In this document: positions 52,716 through 60,816 of the stretch, in pieces
Numbering within the stretch: position 1 is the first letter of the stretch
How the letters are laid out: each line of letters opens with the position of its first letter
NCBI GenBank assembly: GCA_963728935.1
Contig: CAVSMC010000001.1
Coordinates: forward strand, 62,001-126,000
Origin: CAVSMC01 sp963728935
Lineage (GTDB): Bacteria; Pseudomonadota; Gammaproteobacteria; Burkholderiales; Casimicrobiaceae
Direction: 5' to 3'
DNA: 64,000 bases
Notes under the pieces: model-generated
The model's input: only the letters and a program-made list of their open reading frames with translations
Database searches by the model: none
What the model was told of the DNA's origin: nothing
Translations under genes and position numbers: made by a program

Positions 52716-53492
52716 TCACGAGCGCGACGCGCCCGCAGCGGCGCCGCCGACACGGCCGATCAGCGCATTGGCGCCGATCGCGAGCACGAACAGCACGATC
52801 AGCAACGCGTACATCCGCGGCATGTCGAACGTCGCGTACGCCTGCAGGATCAGATAGCCGATGCCGCGATTGGACAGCTTGGTCTCCGCGAGCAGCGTAC
52901 CGATCACCGCGACGCCGAAGCCGAGCCGAATGCCATTCGCGATCGGCGCTCGCATCGCCGGCAGGTAGATCTTCGTCGTCATCTGCCACGGCGTCGCGCG
53001 AAAACTTTCTCCGACACGGATCAGCACGCGATCGATCTGGCGCATGCCGGCGGCGACCGACAGTGCAACCGGAAAGAAGCACGAGATCGCGCCGAGCGCG
53101 ATCTTGGAGCCGGCGCCGACGCCGAACCACATGATCATCACCGGCAGGAAGATGATCTTCGGCGTCGGGCCGATGTAGTACAGAAAGGGCTCGTACGCGC
53201 GGCTTAGGAAACGGCTGCCGCCGAGGACGATGCCGACCACAATGCCCGACGTCGTGCCGATCGCAAGCGCTGCGCCGATCTCGATGCCCGTCCATCCGAG
53301 ATGCCCGTAGAAGTCGGCGCGGGCGAGCTCCTTCGCCGTCGCCGCGGCGATCGCGACGAGCGACGGAACGACGTCGCGGAACAGCAAGCCCGAGCGCGAG
53401 AGCGCTTCCCATGCACCGAGGATCGCGACGACGAGCACGACGCGCACGAGCGTAACCGGCTCGGCGCGCTCGCGCTGCCCTCGGCGCGGCAT
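52716..53492 (-). CDS. ABC transporter permease A, SsuC/TauC-like
   Basis: The 258 residues have about six helices (LVRVVLVVAILGAWEAL, ALAIGTTSGIVVGIVLG, FLPVMIMWFGVGAGSKIALG) and the EAA-type loop VGESFRATPWQMTTKIYLPAM that docks the ATPase. It belongs to the nitrate/sulfonate/taurine/thiamine-precursor type importers. The start ATG at 53492 shares its last coding base with the permease B stop (TGATG) and follows AGGGA; an ATG at 53513 is an alternative. A second permease of the same family lies upstream, so the membrane channel may be a heterodimer. Confidence 0.9.
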   Translation of the reverse strand: MPRRGQRERAEPVTLVRVVLVVAILGAWEALSRSGLLFRDVVPSLVAIAAATAKELARADFYGHLGWTGIEIGAALAIGTTSGIVVGIVLGGSRFLSRAYEPFLYYIGPTPKIIFLPVMIMWFGVGAGSKIALGAISCFFPVALSVAAGMRQIDRVLIRVGESFRATPWQMTTKIYLPAMRAPIANGIRLGFGVAVIGTLLAETKLSNRGIGYLILQAYATFDMPRMYALLIVLFVLAIGANALIGRVGGAAAGASRS

Positions 53493-54262
53493 CAGTCCCT
53501 CGGCGACAGCCATCGCTCGGTCCGTTCGCTCACGACGAAGAACAGCACGCTCACCAGTACGACGAAGACGATCGCCGCGTACGTTCCGGGCAGGTCATAG
53601 CGCTCGGCGAGATCGTTGATCAACTGGCCGAGGCCGCCGAAGTTGATCAGGAACTCGACGCCGACGATGTTGATCAGCGCGAAGATCAGGCCGAGCCGCA
53701 AGCCGACGAAGATCGTCGGCAGCGCCGACGGCAGCATGATCTTGCGAAACAGCTGCGCCGGCGTGGCGTTCAGCGAGCGGCCGACGTCGATCAGTGTCTG
53801 CCGCGTCGCGGCGAGCCCTTCGATCGTCTTCAGGATCACCGGCGGCAGCGCGGCGACGAAGCCCATCATGACGATCGTCGTCGCGCTGCGCCCGAAGATC
53901 ACGAGAAACAGCGGATAGCTCAGCACGATCGGCGCGGCGGCGAGCGCGGCGACCCACGTTTCGCAGGCAGCGCGCAGCAGCCGCACGCGGTGCAGCAGCA
54001 CGCCGAGGCCGATGCCGACGACGGTGACCAGCGCGCCGGCGACGATCGCCTCGATCGTCGTCGCGACGAAGCGCGCGAGAACGTGCTCCTCGACGACGAT
54101 GCGCTCGAATGCGAGCACGACCTGCGACGGCAGCGGCACGACGAAGCGGTTCAGCAGCTCGGCGCGCAGCAACGCTTCGACGACGACCGCGAGCAGCACG
54201 AGCGTGCCCCAACCGAGAACGGCCGGCGCGACGCGCGAGCGCAGCGACGCGCTTGCGGTCAC
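53492..54262 (-). CDS. ABC transporter permease B, SsuC/TauC-like
   Basis: The 256-residue partner of permease A: helix 1 APAVLGWGTLVLLAVVVEALL, ALVTVVGIGLGVLLHRVRLL, and the ATPase-docking loop VGRSLNATPAQLFRKIMLPSAL. The start is taken as GTG at 54262, which overlaps the ATPase stop by 4 nt (GTGA), a coupled arrangement; the frame is open further upstream without family match. Two different permease genes next to one ATPase are less common in this importer class, in which one permease gene usually forms a homodimer. Confidence 0.88.
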   Translation of the reverse strand: MTASASLRSRVAPAVLGWGTLVLLAVVVEALLRAELLNRFVVPLPSQVVLAFERIVVEEHVLARFVATTIEAIVAGALVTVVGIGLGVLLHRVRLLRAACETWVAALAAAPIVLSYPLFLVIFGRSATTIVMMGFVAALPPVILKTIEGLAATRQTLIDVGRSLNATPAQLFRKIMLPSALPTIFVGLRLGLIFALINIVGVEFLINFGGLGQLINDLAERYDLPGTYAAIVFVVLVSVLFFVVSERTERWLSPRD

Positions 54263-55131
54263 GGCTTTCTCCCATGCGCGTGCAGCAACTGCGATTCGTC
54301 GTCGGTCATCCCTCGGCTCGCCTCCTCGCGCAAGTCGTTCCAGATCTGCGCGACGTAGCGACCGAACGCGTCGCTCGTCACGATCTCGGACGTGCGCGGA
54401 CGCGGCAAGTCGATGTCGACGATGCGCTTGATGCGGCCGGGCCGGTACGTCATCACCAGCACGCGGTCGGCGAGCTGCACCGCTTCGGTGATGTTGTGCG
54501 TGATCAGCAGCGTCGTCTGCTTGAGTTGCTGCTGGATCTGCAGCACTTTGTCGCCGAGCAGCAAACGCGTCTGCTCGTCGAGCGCGGCGAACGGCTCGTC
54601 CATCAGCAGGATCGACGGCTCGGCGGCGAGCGTGCGCGCGATCGCAACGCGCTGGCGCATGCCGCCCGACAGCTCGGACGGATAGCGGCGCTCGAAGCCG
54701 TCGAGGCCGACCAGCGTGATCAAACGACTCGCATGCGCGTGCCGGTCGGACTTGGCCACGCCGCGAAGCTCGAGCGGAAACGCGACGTTCTCGATCACCG
54801 TCCGCCACGGGAACGTCGATTCCTCCTGGAACACCATGCCGATCGCCGGGTGCGGTCCGCGCACGCGTTCGCCTGCGACGGTCACTTCGCCGTCGAACTC
54901 GCCGATGAGCCCGCCGATGATGTTGAACAGCGTCGACTTGCCGCAACCGGACGGCCCGATCACCGACAGGAACTGCCCGGCGCAGACGTCGAACGATACG
55001 CGGTCGACCGCGCTTACGGTGCCCTCGGGCGTCGTGAAGCGCTTGACGATCTGCGCCACGCGCAAAATGCGCTCGCCCTCGACCGGCGGCGCGAGCGGCG
55101 CGATCTCACGGGCAACCGGTGCGTCGCTCAT
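54259..55131 (-). CDS. ABC transporter ATPase, SsuB/TauB-like
   Basis: The 290 residues have Walker A VIGPSGCGKSTLFN, the Q-loop MVFQEESTFPWRTV, signature LSGGMRQRVAIART, Walker B ILLMDEPFAALDEQTR and LITHNITEAVQLADRV. The length, and the absence of a C-terminal regulatory domain, fit the nitrate/sulfonate/taurine group. The ATG at 55131 (MSDAPVAREI) is chosen because further upstream the frame runs into REP doublet copy 2. It follows the SBP gene, from which it is separated by those hairpins. Confidence 0.93.
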   Translation of the reverse strand: MSDAPVAREIAPLAPPVEGERILRVAQIVKRFTTPEGTVSAVDRVSFDVCAGQFLSVIGPSGCGKSTLFNIIGGLIGEFDGEVTVAGERVRGPHPAIGMVFQEESTFPWRTVIENVAFPLELRGVAKSDRHAHASRLITLVGLDGFERRYPSELSGGMRQRVAIARTLAAEPSILLMDEPFAALDEQTRLLLGDKVLQIQQQLKQTTLLITHNITEAVQLADRVLVMTYRPGRIKRIVDIDLPRPRTSEIVTSDAFGRYVAQIWNDLREEASRGMTDDESQLLHAHGRKP

Positions 55132-55137
55132 CGCTCG

Positions 55138-55232
55138 TCGTTCCCGCGCACGCGGGGACCCAGCGTCTTTCGTCGTCGTTGGCGAATGTCGACGCAACGG
55201 CGCTGGATTCCCGCGTTCGCGGGAATGACGGA
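55138..55232. repeat. Paired CCCGCG hairpins (REP-type doublet), copy 2
   Basis: Hairpins at 55140-55159 (GTTCCCGCG-CA-CGCGGGGAC, one wobble) and 55207-55226 (ATTCCCGCG-TT-CGCGGGAAT), 47 nt apart. They lie inside the 137-base gap between the SBP gene and its ATPase, in the middle of an otherwise overlapping operon. Sequence and pairing match the doublet at 41925-42000, with the two hairpin types in the opposite order, as expected for an inverted copy. Confidence 0.8.
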
Positions 55233-55268
55233 GTTCGGCGTCGCATCCATCGCCCCCGCCGCCCCCCG

Positions 55269-56228
55269 CTATTGCCGCGGCGGGATCTGGATCAGCTCGG
55301 CGATCTGCTCCTTCGTCAGCGGCGCGCTCGTGTACTTCAGCACGACCGCGTCCTGCACGATCGTGTCCAGGCCGACGACGCGGTCGGGATCGATGGCCGC
55401 CTTCGGAAAGAACTGGTCGCGCGTGCGCTTTGCCATCTCGAGCGGGATGCCGACGAATTCGGCATAGGTCTTGAGCGCCGCGGGATCGTCCGAGTACATC
55501 CAGTCGATCGTCTCGCGATACGCCTTCATGTAGCGATCGATCGCCGGCTTGCGCGACTTGAGCGTCTGCACGTTGGTGATCAACAGCCGCACGGTTTGGC
55601 CCTTGAACACCGCGGCGTCGTTGCCGCTCGCGATCACGCGGATCTTGCCTTCGTCGAGCTGCTGCAGGCCGAAAGGCGGCGCCGACCAGCCGACGTCGAT
55701 CTGCCCGGACATCACCTGCGTCAACGTGGGCGCCGGTCCGCCGGTCGCCGTCGGCTTCGCCTTGAGGTCGTACTGCTTCATGAACGCGGTGACGATGCCA
55801 TGCGTCGACGAGCCATTGGTCGAGTACGCGATCGTCTTGCCTTCGGTGTCCTTCAGCGTCTTGATCGGCGAACTCGACGGAACGTACCAGTAGAGATCCG
55901 CCGCGCCGGTCGTCTCGGCGCCGATCACGCGCACCGGCGCGCCCTTCGAATAGGCCGACAGCACACCCATGATGCCGGTCGCGACACCGAGCTCGACGCT
56001 GCCGGAGATGACCGCCTGCTGCGTTTCACCGGCGCCCTGCGTCCACAGGATCTCGACGGCGATGCCGTGCTTCTTGAAGATGCCCGAGCGCTGGCCGAGC
56101 TCCGAAACCGACGTATCCCAGTTGCCGCGTTGCCCGGCGGCGATCTTCAATGTGTCCTGCGCCTGCGCCGCCTGCCATCCCGTGCCGAGCGCCAGCAGGG
56201 CAATCGCCCAGAAGGTGATGCGCCTCAT
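55269..56228 (-). CDS. ABC transporter substrate-binding protein, SsuA/TauA/ThiY-like
   Basis: The 319 residues start with a Sec signal (MRRITFWAIALLALGTGWQA, cleaved after AQAQ). The NMT1/SsuA fold follows: LGQRSGIFKKHGIAVEILW, GAGETQQAVISGSVELGVATG, VMSGQIDVGWSAPPFGLQQL and the C-terminal RDQFFPKAAIDPDRVVGLD. The ligand is probably an organic anion such as a sulfonate or aromatic carboxylate. Linkage to a Rieske oxygenase suggests that the imported compound is the oxygenase substrate. It lies 115 nt after the Rieske gene. Confidence 0.9.
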   Translation of the reverse strand: MRRITFWAIALLALGTGWQAAQAQDTLKIAAGQRGNWDTSVSELGQRSGIFKKHGIAVEILWTQGAGETQQAVISGSVELGVATGIMGVLSAYSKGAPVRVIGAETTGAADLYWYVPSSSPIKTLKDTEGKTIAYSTNGSSTHGIVTAFMKQYDLKAKPTATGGPAPTLTQVMSGQIDVGWSAPPFGLQQLDEGKIRVIASGNDAAVFKGQTVRLLITNVQTLKSRKPAIDRYMKAYRETIDWMYSDDPAALKTYAEFVGIPLEMAKRTRDQFFPKAAIDPDRVVGLDTIVQDAVVLKYTSAPLTKEQIAELIQIPPRQ

Positions 56229-56343
56229 CGTGATCTCCTCGCGCGTCCCAGCTTCGTCGCGGGACATTGTTGGAATTGCGTTCGAATCGTGCCGCCGCCC
56301 GAAGTTTCGCCGCGGGGCGGGTTGCACGTCAATGCGGCGCGAG

Positions 56344-57627
56344 CTACGCGGTCGTCGTGTGCTTGTCGTCGACAGCACCGAGCGTCGTCCACGGCGTGGA
56401 CTTCGGCACGACGCCTTCGAACGATCGCAGGTTCACATGCGGCGTTCGGCCCGGCGTCGTACCGAGCGCCGGCGCGCCGGCGCGCACCGCGCGTGCAGCG
56501 TCGACCATCTGGCGGCGGAATGCGACCACCGCGACGTCGCTGCCGCCGAGCCGCTCCTTCGAGCGATCGGCGATCGGACCCATCGTCTCCCACATCGCGA
56601 GGTCCTGGTTCGGAATGCCTTCGATGCCGGTGAAGCTCGCGCCCTTCATCGCGTCGCGGTCCTGGCGGTAATGGTTTTCGAGCGTTCGCAGCGGCCGGTA
56701 CCGCGCGTCGACGTCGACGCCGACTTGCGCGCGGCAGAACGCTCGCCAGGCGTCCTGGTCGATGCCTTCGCCTTCGCTCCATGCGATGAAGTAGTACATC
56801 GTGTGCGTATCGTCGATCGGAACGTTGAGGATCGACAGGTTGTAGCGATCGTTCGGCGGAATCAGAACGGTGAACGGCGCGACGAAGAGCGTGATGCGCA
56901 CGTAGTCGTGCGTGTCGGCGTCTTTGATCGGTCGCCGGATCGCCGCGTAACGGAAGCCGAAGTCGGTTCGCTGCACCTGCAGTCGTGGCGCCCGGTCGGT
57001 CGACGGACGCAGCCACTCCTGCGTCGTCGCGCCCGCGCCGTCGACGTAAGCGGGCACCATGTCGGTCGAGTGAAGCGTCGAACTGTGCGCCGAATCGATC
57101 GCGCCTTCGAGCACTTGCGCCCAGTTGCACCGCACGCGCATCTTGACGATGCTCGTGCGCACGTTCGGCGAAGGCGCCCATGCCGGCGGCTCGAACTCGC
57201 GTGGCGCGTCGGGCGAGCCCATCCAGACCCAGACGAATCCGCCCGCTTCGCGGCAGGGATAGCTCTTGTGCTTCACCTTGCGCTGAGCGACGCCTTCGCG
57301 CCACTCGGACGGCATGTCGACGACGTTGCCGTCGACGTCGACCTTCCAGCCATGGTAGAGGCAGCGCAGCCCGCACTCCTCGTTGCGGCCGAGCGCGAGC
57401 GACGCACGCCGGTGCGGGCAACGCTCGTCCACGACGCCCAACCGGCCGCGGGTGTCGCGGAACGCAACCATGTCCTCGCCGAGCAGCCGTATGCGAACCG
57501 GCGCGCCGTCGCGCTCGGCGACTTCCTCCGACATGCATGCGGGTATCCAATGCTGACGCATCAGCACGCCCATCGCCGCGTCGCCTTCGACGCGGGTGAG
57601 CACGTCGTTGTCTTCGGAACTGAGCAT
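56344..57627 (-). CDS. Rieske non-heme iron oxygenase, alpha subunit (phthalate 4,5-dioxygenase-like)
   Basis: The 427 residues have the N-terminal Rieske [2Fe-2S] motif C70-P-H72-(16 residues)-C89-L-Y-H92. A catalytic domain follows whose mononuclear iron ligands are seen in EGAIDSAHSSTLH (D178 region, H181, H186). The start MLSSEDNDVLTRVEGD, then MRQHWIPA, is the pattern of phthalate 4,5-dioxygenase oxygenase and related demethylases. It should hydroxylate an aromatic acid using electrons from a separate reductase, which is not encoded nearby. It is first in the operon with the ABC importer and aldehyde dehydrogenase. The divergent gene is a Gfo/Idh dehydrogenase. The substrate is not determined. 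Confidence 0.9.
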   Translation of the reverse strand: MLSSEDNDVLTRVEGDAAMGVLMRQHWIPACMSEEVAERDGAPVRIRLLGEDMVAFRDTRGRLGVVDERCPHRRASLALGRNEECGLRCLYHGWKVDVDGNVVDMPSEWREGVAQRKVKHKSYPCREAGGFVWVWMGSPDAPREFEPPAWAPSPNVRTSIVKMRVRCNWAQVLEGAIDSAHSSTLHSTDMVPAYVDGAGATTQEWLRPSTDRAPRLQVQRTDFGFRYAAIRRPIKDADTHDYVRITLFVAPFTVLIPPNDRYNLSILNVPIDDTHTMYYFIAWSEGEGIDQDAWRAFCRAQVGVDVDARYRPLRTLENHYRQDRDAMKGASFTGIEGIPNQDLAMWETMGPIADRSKERLGGSDVAVVAFRRQMVDAARAVRAGAPALGTTPGRTPHVNLRSFEGVVPKSTPWTTLGAVDDKHTTTA

Positions 57628-57679
57628 CGTCGGCCGCTCCTGCGAAGGCGTTGCGCACCGCGGCGACGCCGGCATAAGA

Positions 57680-57691
57680 TTAGGTGCCTAA
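57680..57691. promoter_or_regulatory. Palindrome between the Rieske and dehydrogenase genes, candidate operator
   Basis: TTAGGTGCCTAA has perfect 5-nt arms around a 2-nt centre and stands out in the 86-base divergent gap, which is otherwise GC-rich. A MarR regulator is encoded 1.3 kb away in the same cluster. The size and symmetry suit a MarR-type site that could control both directions. Assignment to that regulator is inference. Confidence 0.45.
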
Positions 57692-57713
57692 GTGTTCGAA
57701 GATACTCATTTCG

Positions 57714-58922
57714 ATGCCCGCTGTCGATAGGACCAGCGGCGACAACGGCCGCCGACCGCTTCGCATCGGCGCGGCCGGCTTGAGCCGTGCGTTCACGTTG
57801 ATGGTGCCGACATTCGCCGGCGACCGCCGCGTGACGCTCGTCGCGGCGGCCGACCCGCGCGCGGACGCGCGCGCGAGGTTCGCCGCGGACTTCGGCGGCC
57901 GCACGTATCGGTCGGTCGCGCAGCTCTGTGAAGACCCGGATGTCGACGTCGTTTACGTCGCATCGCCGCACGAGCTGCACGCCGAGCATTCGATTCGCGC
58001 CGCGCGCGCCGGCAAGCACGTGCTGGTCGAAAAACCGATGGCGATAACGCTCGCGCAGGCCGACGCGATGATCGACGCCGCACGCGAAGCTCACGTCGTC
58101 CTGATCGTCGGCCACAGCCACAGCTTCGACGCGCCGATCCTGCGCACGCGCGAGCTTATCGCGAGCGGCGCGTTCGGCCGCGCGACGATGATTCACGCGA
58201 TGAATTACACCGACTTCCTGTATCGGCCCCGAAGGCCCGCGGAGCTCGCCACCGCGCAGGGCGGCGGCGTCGTGTTCAGCCAGGCCGCGCACCAGCTCGA
58301 CATCGTGCGGCTCCTCGGCGGCGGGCGCGTCGCGACCGTTCGCGCGACGACCGGCGCGTGGGATCCGTCGCGTCCGACCGAAGGCGCGTACAGCGCGCTC
58401 CTCACGTTCGACGATGGCCTGTTCGCGTCGGCGACGTACAGCGGCTATGCGCATTTCGATTCCGACGAGCTCTGCGATTGGACGGCCGAGCTCGGCGGCC
58501 CCAAGGATCGGCAGCGCTACGGAAGCACGCGCCGGTTGTTGCGCGACGCCGCCGCAGGCGAAGCCGCGCTCAAGCTCGACCGCGCGTTCGGCGGCGCCAA
58601 TGACGCCGGCGCCCCGCAGTCGTCGTCGACGCACCAGCATTTCGGCCTCGTCATCGTGTCGTGCGAACGCGCCGATCTGCGTCCGACGCCGTCGGGTGTG
58701 CTGATCTACGCCGATGACGCGCAGCGACTCGATGCGCTCGCGCCGCCTTCGGTGCCGCGCGTCGAGGTCGTCGATGAGCTCGTCGCGGCGATCACCGGCG
58801 GCGTGCCGCCGCTGCACAGCGGCGAATGGGGCCGTGCGACGCTCGAAGCGTGTCTCGCGGTGCTCGAATCGTCGCGGACGCAGCGCGACGTACCGCTGCG
58901 CCGGCAGATCGCGGTGCGATGA
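57714..58922 (+). CDS. Gfo/Idh/MocA family oxidoreductase (Pht4-like)
   Basis: The 402 residues have an N-terminal dinucleotide-binding segment (RIGAAGLSRAFTLMVPTF), VYVASPHELHAEHSIRAARAG, the family's VLVEKPMAI motif, and a C-terminal alpha/beta domain with GGGVVFSQAAHQLDIVRLLGG. In phthalate pathways a member of this family (Pht4) dehydrogenates the cis-dihydrodiol made by the Rieske dioxygenase. Here the gene is divergent from a phthalate-dioxygenase-like gene, which supports the same role by context. The ATG at 57714 is preferred to an earlier in-frame codon at 57684. Confidence 0.88.
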   Translation: MPAVDRTSGDNGRRPLRIGAAGLSRAFTLMVPTFAGDRRVTLVAAADPRADARARFAADFGGRTYRSVAQLCEDPDVDVVYVASPHELHAEHSIRAARAGKHVLVEKPMAITLAQADAMIDAAREAHVVLIVGHSHSFDAPILRTRELIASGAFGRATMIHAMNYTDFLYRPRRPAELATAQGGGVVFSQAAHQLDIVRLLGGGRVATVRATTGAWDPSRPTEGAYSALLTFDDGLFASATYSGYAHFDSDELCDWTAELGGPKDRQRYGSTRRLLRDAAAGEAALKLDRAFGGANDAGAPQSSSTHQHFGLVIVSCERADLRPTPSGVLIYADDAQRLDALAPPSVPRVEVVDELVAAITGGVPPLHSGEWGRATLEACLAVLESSRTQRDVPLRRQIAVR

Positions 58923-58993
58923 GCGCACCGGCCGAAGGCAGAAGCGCGAAGCGCCTGTCGGTGCGCGACTCGCCGCGGCCGACACGGCGGCGC

Positions 58994-59008
58994 CTCAAAT
59001 TATCTCAA
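58994..59008 (+). promoter_or_regulatory. Direct repeat CTCAA-N5-CTCAA before the MarR gene
   Basis: Two CTCAA units start 10 nt apart, one helical turn, around an AT-rich ATTAT centre, 18 nt ahead of the MarR start codon. It could be an operator or -10 region for autoregulation. It may also be chance, since it is only ten specified bases. Confidence 0.3.
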
Positions 59009-59025
59009 CCGCGCGGAGGCCGCCG

Positions 59026-59535
59026 ATGAGCGCGCGGCCCCCAACGCGCGCGATCGTGCGCGACAACGCCGAAGCGATGCTGCGGCACTGGCGCGAGGCC
59101 GTGCCCGACGATCGGCTCGCGCATCTCGTGAAGGACGCCACGCGCGCGCTCGTGCGAGCGCTCCAATTGCGGCTCGCCGCGTATTCGGTGCCGTTCGGCC
59201 ACTGGGCGTTCCTGCGCGTGCTCTGGGAACACGATGGCCTGACGCAACGCGAGCTCAGCATCGAAGTCGGCGTGATGGAGCCGACGACGTTCGCCGCCGT
59301 GCAGGCGATGACGCGCGCCGGCTACGTGACGCGCCGGCGCAAGCCCGATGATCGCCGCAGCGTCTATGTCCATCTGACGCCGGCTGGTCGCCGCCTCAAG
59401 CGCAAGCTCGTTCCGCTCGCCGAGGAGGTCAACGCGATCGCCGTGCATGGCGCACGCAAGGGCGACATCGCCGCGACGCGACGGCTGCTGCTCGCGGTCA
59501 TCGAAAATCTCGCGCGCGACGAGCGGCTCGAATGA
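59026..59535 (+). CDS. MarR family transcriptional regulator
   Basis: The 169 residues form a winged-helix dimeric regulator. Helix-turn-helix GLTQRELSIEVGVMEPTTFA is followed by VQAMTRAGYVTRRRKPDDRR and the wing SVYVHLTPAGRRLKRKL. An N-terminal helix bundle (HWREAVPDDRLAHLVKDATR) is long enough for dimerisation. MarR proteins of aromatic-acid clusters are usually ligand-relieved repressors. The neighbouring oxygenase and dehydrogenase genes are the likely targets. GGAGGCCGCCG precedes the ATG. The stop overlaps the next gene by 4 nt. Confidence 0.92.
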   Translation: MSARPPTRAIVRDNAEAMLRHWREAVPDDRLAHLVKDATRALVRALQLRLAAYSVPFGHWAFLRVLWEHDGLTQRELSIEVGVMEPTTFAAVQAMTRAGYVTRRRKPDDRRSVYVHLTPAGRRLKRKLVPLAEEVNAIAVHGARKGDIAATRRLLLAVIENLARDERLE

Positions 59536-60215
59536 CGCCCGACGAGCACGGCAAGACCTGGCGCGTCGACGTCGAGGGCGACGACATCGAGATTGCGCTC
59601 GATCGCGCGACGCCGGGAACGCGAGGCGATCTGTTCGTCTTCGCGCATGGCGCCGGCGGCCATATGGGCGATCGCGGGATGCTGGCACTGACCACATTGC
59701 TGCGCGAACGCGGCCTCGACGTCATCCGTTTCAACTTCCCGTATCGCGCGAAGGGGATCGGCCGGCCCGACCCGATGCCGCGGCTGAAGCAATGCGTGGC
59801 CGCGGTCGCCGCGAGCGCTCGAACGCAACTGCAAACGCAGCACCTGATCATCGGCGGTCGCTCGATGGGCGGCCGCGCCGCGTCGATGCTCGCCGCGGAC
59901 GGCTTCGCGTGCGATGGCCTGTTGCTGCTCGCGTACCCGCTGCATCCGGCCGACCAACCCGACAAGCTGCGCGATGCTCACCTGCCGGCCATCACAATTC
60001 CGGTCCTCTGCTTCAACGGCACGCGCGATGCGCTTTGCCGGCGCGATCTGATGGATGCCGTCGTAGGCCGCCTTGCTCCGAGCTGGCAGATGCACTGGCT
60101 CGATGGCGCCGATCATTCGTTCCACGTGACCAAGGCGTCGGGCAGGACCGACGCCGATGTGCGTAACGAAATCGGCGAAGCCGTAGCCGGCTGGCTCGCA
60201 GACCTTGCGCGTTAA
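59532..60215 (+). CDS. Alpha/beta-fold hydrolase (KANL3/Tex30 type)
   Basis: The 227 residues have the oxyanion/N-terminal motif FVFAHGAGGHMGDRGM, the nucleophile elbow GGRSMGGRAASM (Ser), an Asp in FNGTRDALC and the His in DGADHSFHV. That makes a complete Ser-His-Asp set of the small dienelactone-hydrolase-like group. The substrate is unknown. It starts inside the MarR stop codon (ATGA), so it is coupled to the regulator. Its stop overlaps the stop of the convergent deacylase gene by 3 bases. Confidence 0.88.
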   Translation: MTPDEHGKTWRVDVEGDDIEIALDRATPGTRGDLFVFAHGAGGHMGDRGMLALTTLLRERGLDVIRFNFPYRAKGIGRPDPMPRLKQCVAAVAASARTQLQTQHLIIGGRSMGGRAASMLAADGFACDGLLLLAYPLHPADQPDKLRDAHLPAITIPVLCFNGTRDALCRRDLMDAVVGRLAPSWQMHWLDGADHSFHVTKASGRTDADVRNEIGEAVAGWLADLAR

Positions 60216-60703
60216 CGGACGCGCGCCGGCACGTCGATCACGCGCGGCGCGTGTCCGGTCGCGTCGACGAACCGCTCGAGATCGGCATGCTTGAGCACCA
60301 TCGTCGCGCTGTTGGCGAGCGGATGCGCGTGTATCGCGTCGGCTTGCCACAGCGCGCGGTCGATGACGAATTCGACGGCGTGCTTCGAGTCGTTCACCAG
60401 CGCGAGCAGGCTCACGGAGCCAGGGGTGATGCCGAGATGCGTTGCGAGCCGCGCGGCCGAAGCGAAGCCGAGCCGGCCCGCTTCGAGCGCCACGCCGAGC
60501 GCGTCGAGATCGACGGCGCGATCGTGCGGCACGGTGACGAGGAAATGCCGGGCGCCCTTCTTGTCGCGCAGGAACAGGTTCTTGGTTTTCGCGCCGGGCA
60601 GCGGCGGCACGAGCCGCTCGGATTCCTCGACGGTCATTACCGGCGGATGATCGTGGCGCGCCGCCGTGATGCCGTGTGCGAGCAGGAACGCGGCGAGATC
60701 CAT
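60212..60703 (-). CDS. Prolyl-tRNA editing protein, YbaK/ProX family
   Basis: The 163 residues match the free-standing trans-editing deacylases that hydrolyse Ala- or Cys-tRNA(Pro): HDHPPVMTVEESERLV, KTKNLFLRDKKGARHFLVTVPHD, SAARLATHLGITPGSVS and AVEFVIDRALW. The 'GAKTKNLFLRDKK' stretch is typical of the ProX/PrdX branch. Two adjacent ATG codons (60706 and 60703) follow GAGGG; the second has better spacing. It is downstream of the dehalogenase-like gene on the same strand but separated from it by a small hairpin, so it may be transcribed alone. Confidence 0.9.
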   Translation of the reverse strand: MDLAAFLLAHGITAARHDHPPVMTVEESERLVPPLPGAKTKNLFLRDKKGARHFLVTVPHDRAVDLDALGVALEAGRLGFASAARLATHLGITPGSVSLLALVNDSKHAVEFVIDRALWQADAIHAHPLANSATMVLKHADLERFVDATGHAPRVIDVPARVR

Positions 60704-60779
60704 CATCGACCCTCGTTGCGCGCCCCGGGGCGGCGCGTGCATGCCGAAATCGGGCAGCGATTCGCGAAGAACTCCATCA

Positions 60780-60800
60780 GCACGTTATTGTAGAACGTGC
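60780..60800 (-). terminator. Small hairpin after the dehalogenase-like gene
   Basis: Perfect 7-bp stem GCACGTT/AACGTGC with a 7-nt loop, 17 nt past the stop of the minus-strand gene. No T-run follows, so termination is uncertain. Confidence 0.35.
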
Positions 60801-60816
60801 GATGCAGGTTTCGCGT

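Noticed and set aside
55132..55197. N-terminal extension of the SsuB-like ATPase
   Set aside because: The extra 22 codons are translated from REP doublet copy 2 and do not match the family.
60707..60810. Short minus-strand frame between the dehalogenase-like and ProX-like genes
   Set aside because: Fewer than 35 codons, no recognisable family, and no ribosome-binding site.
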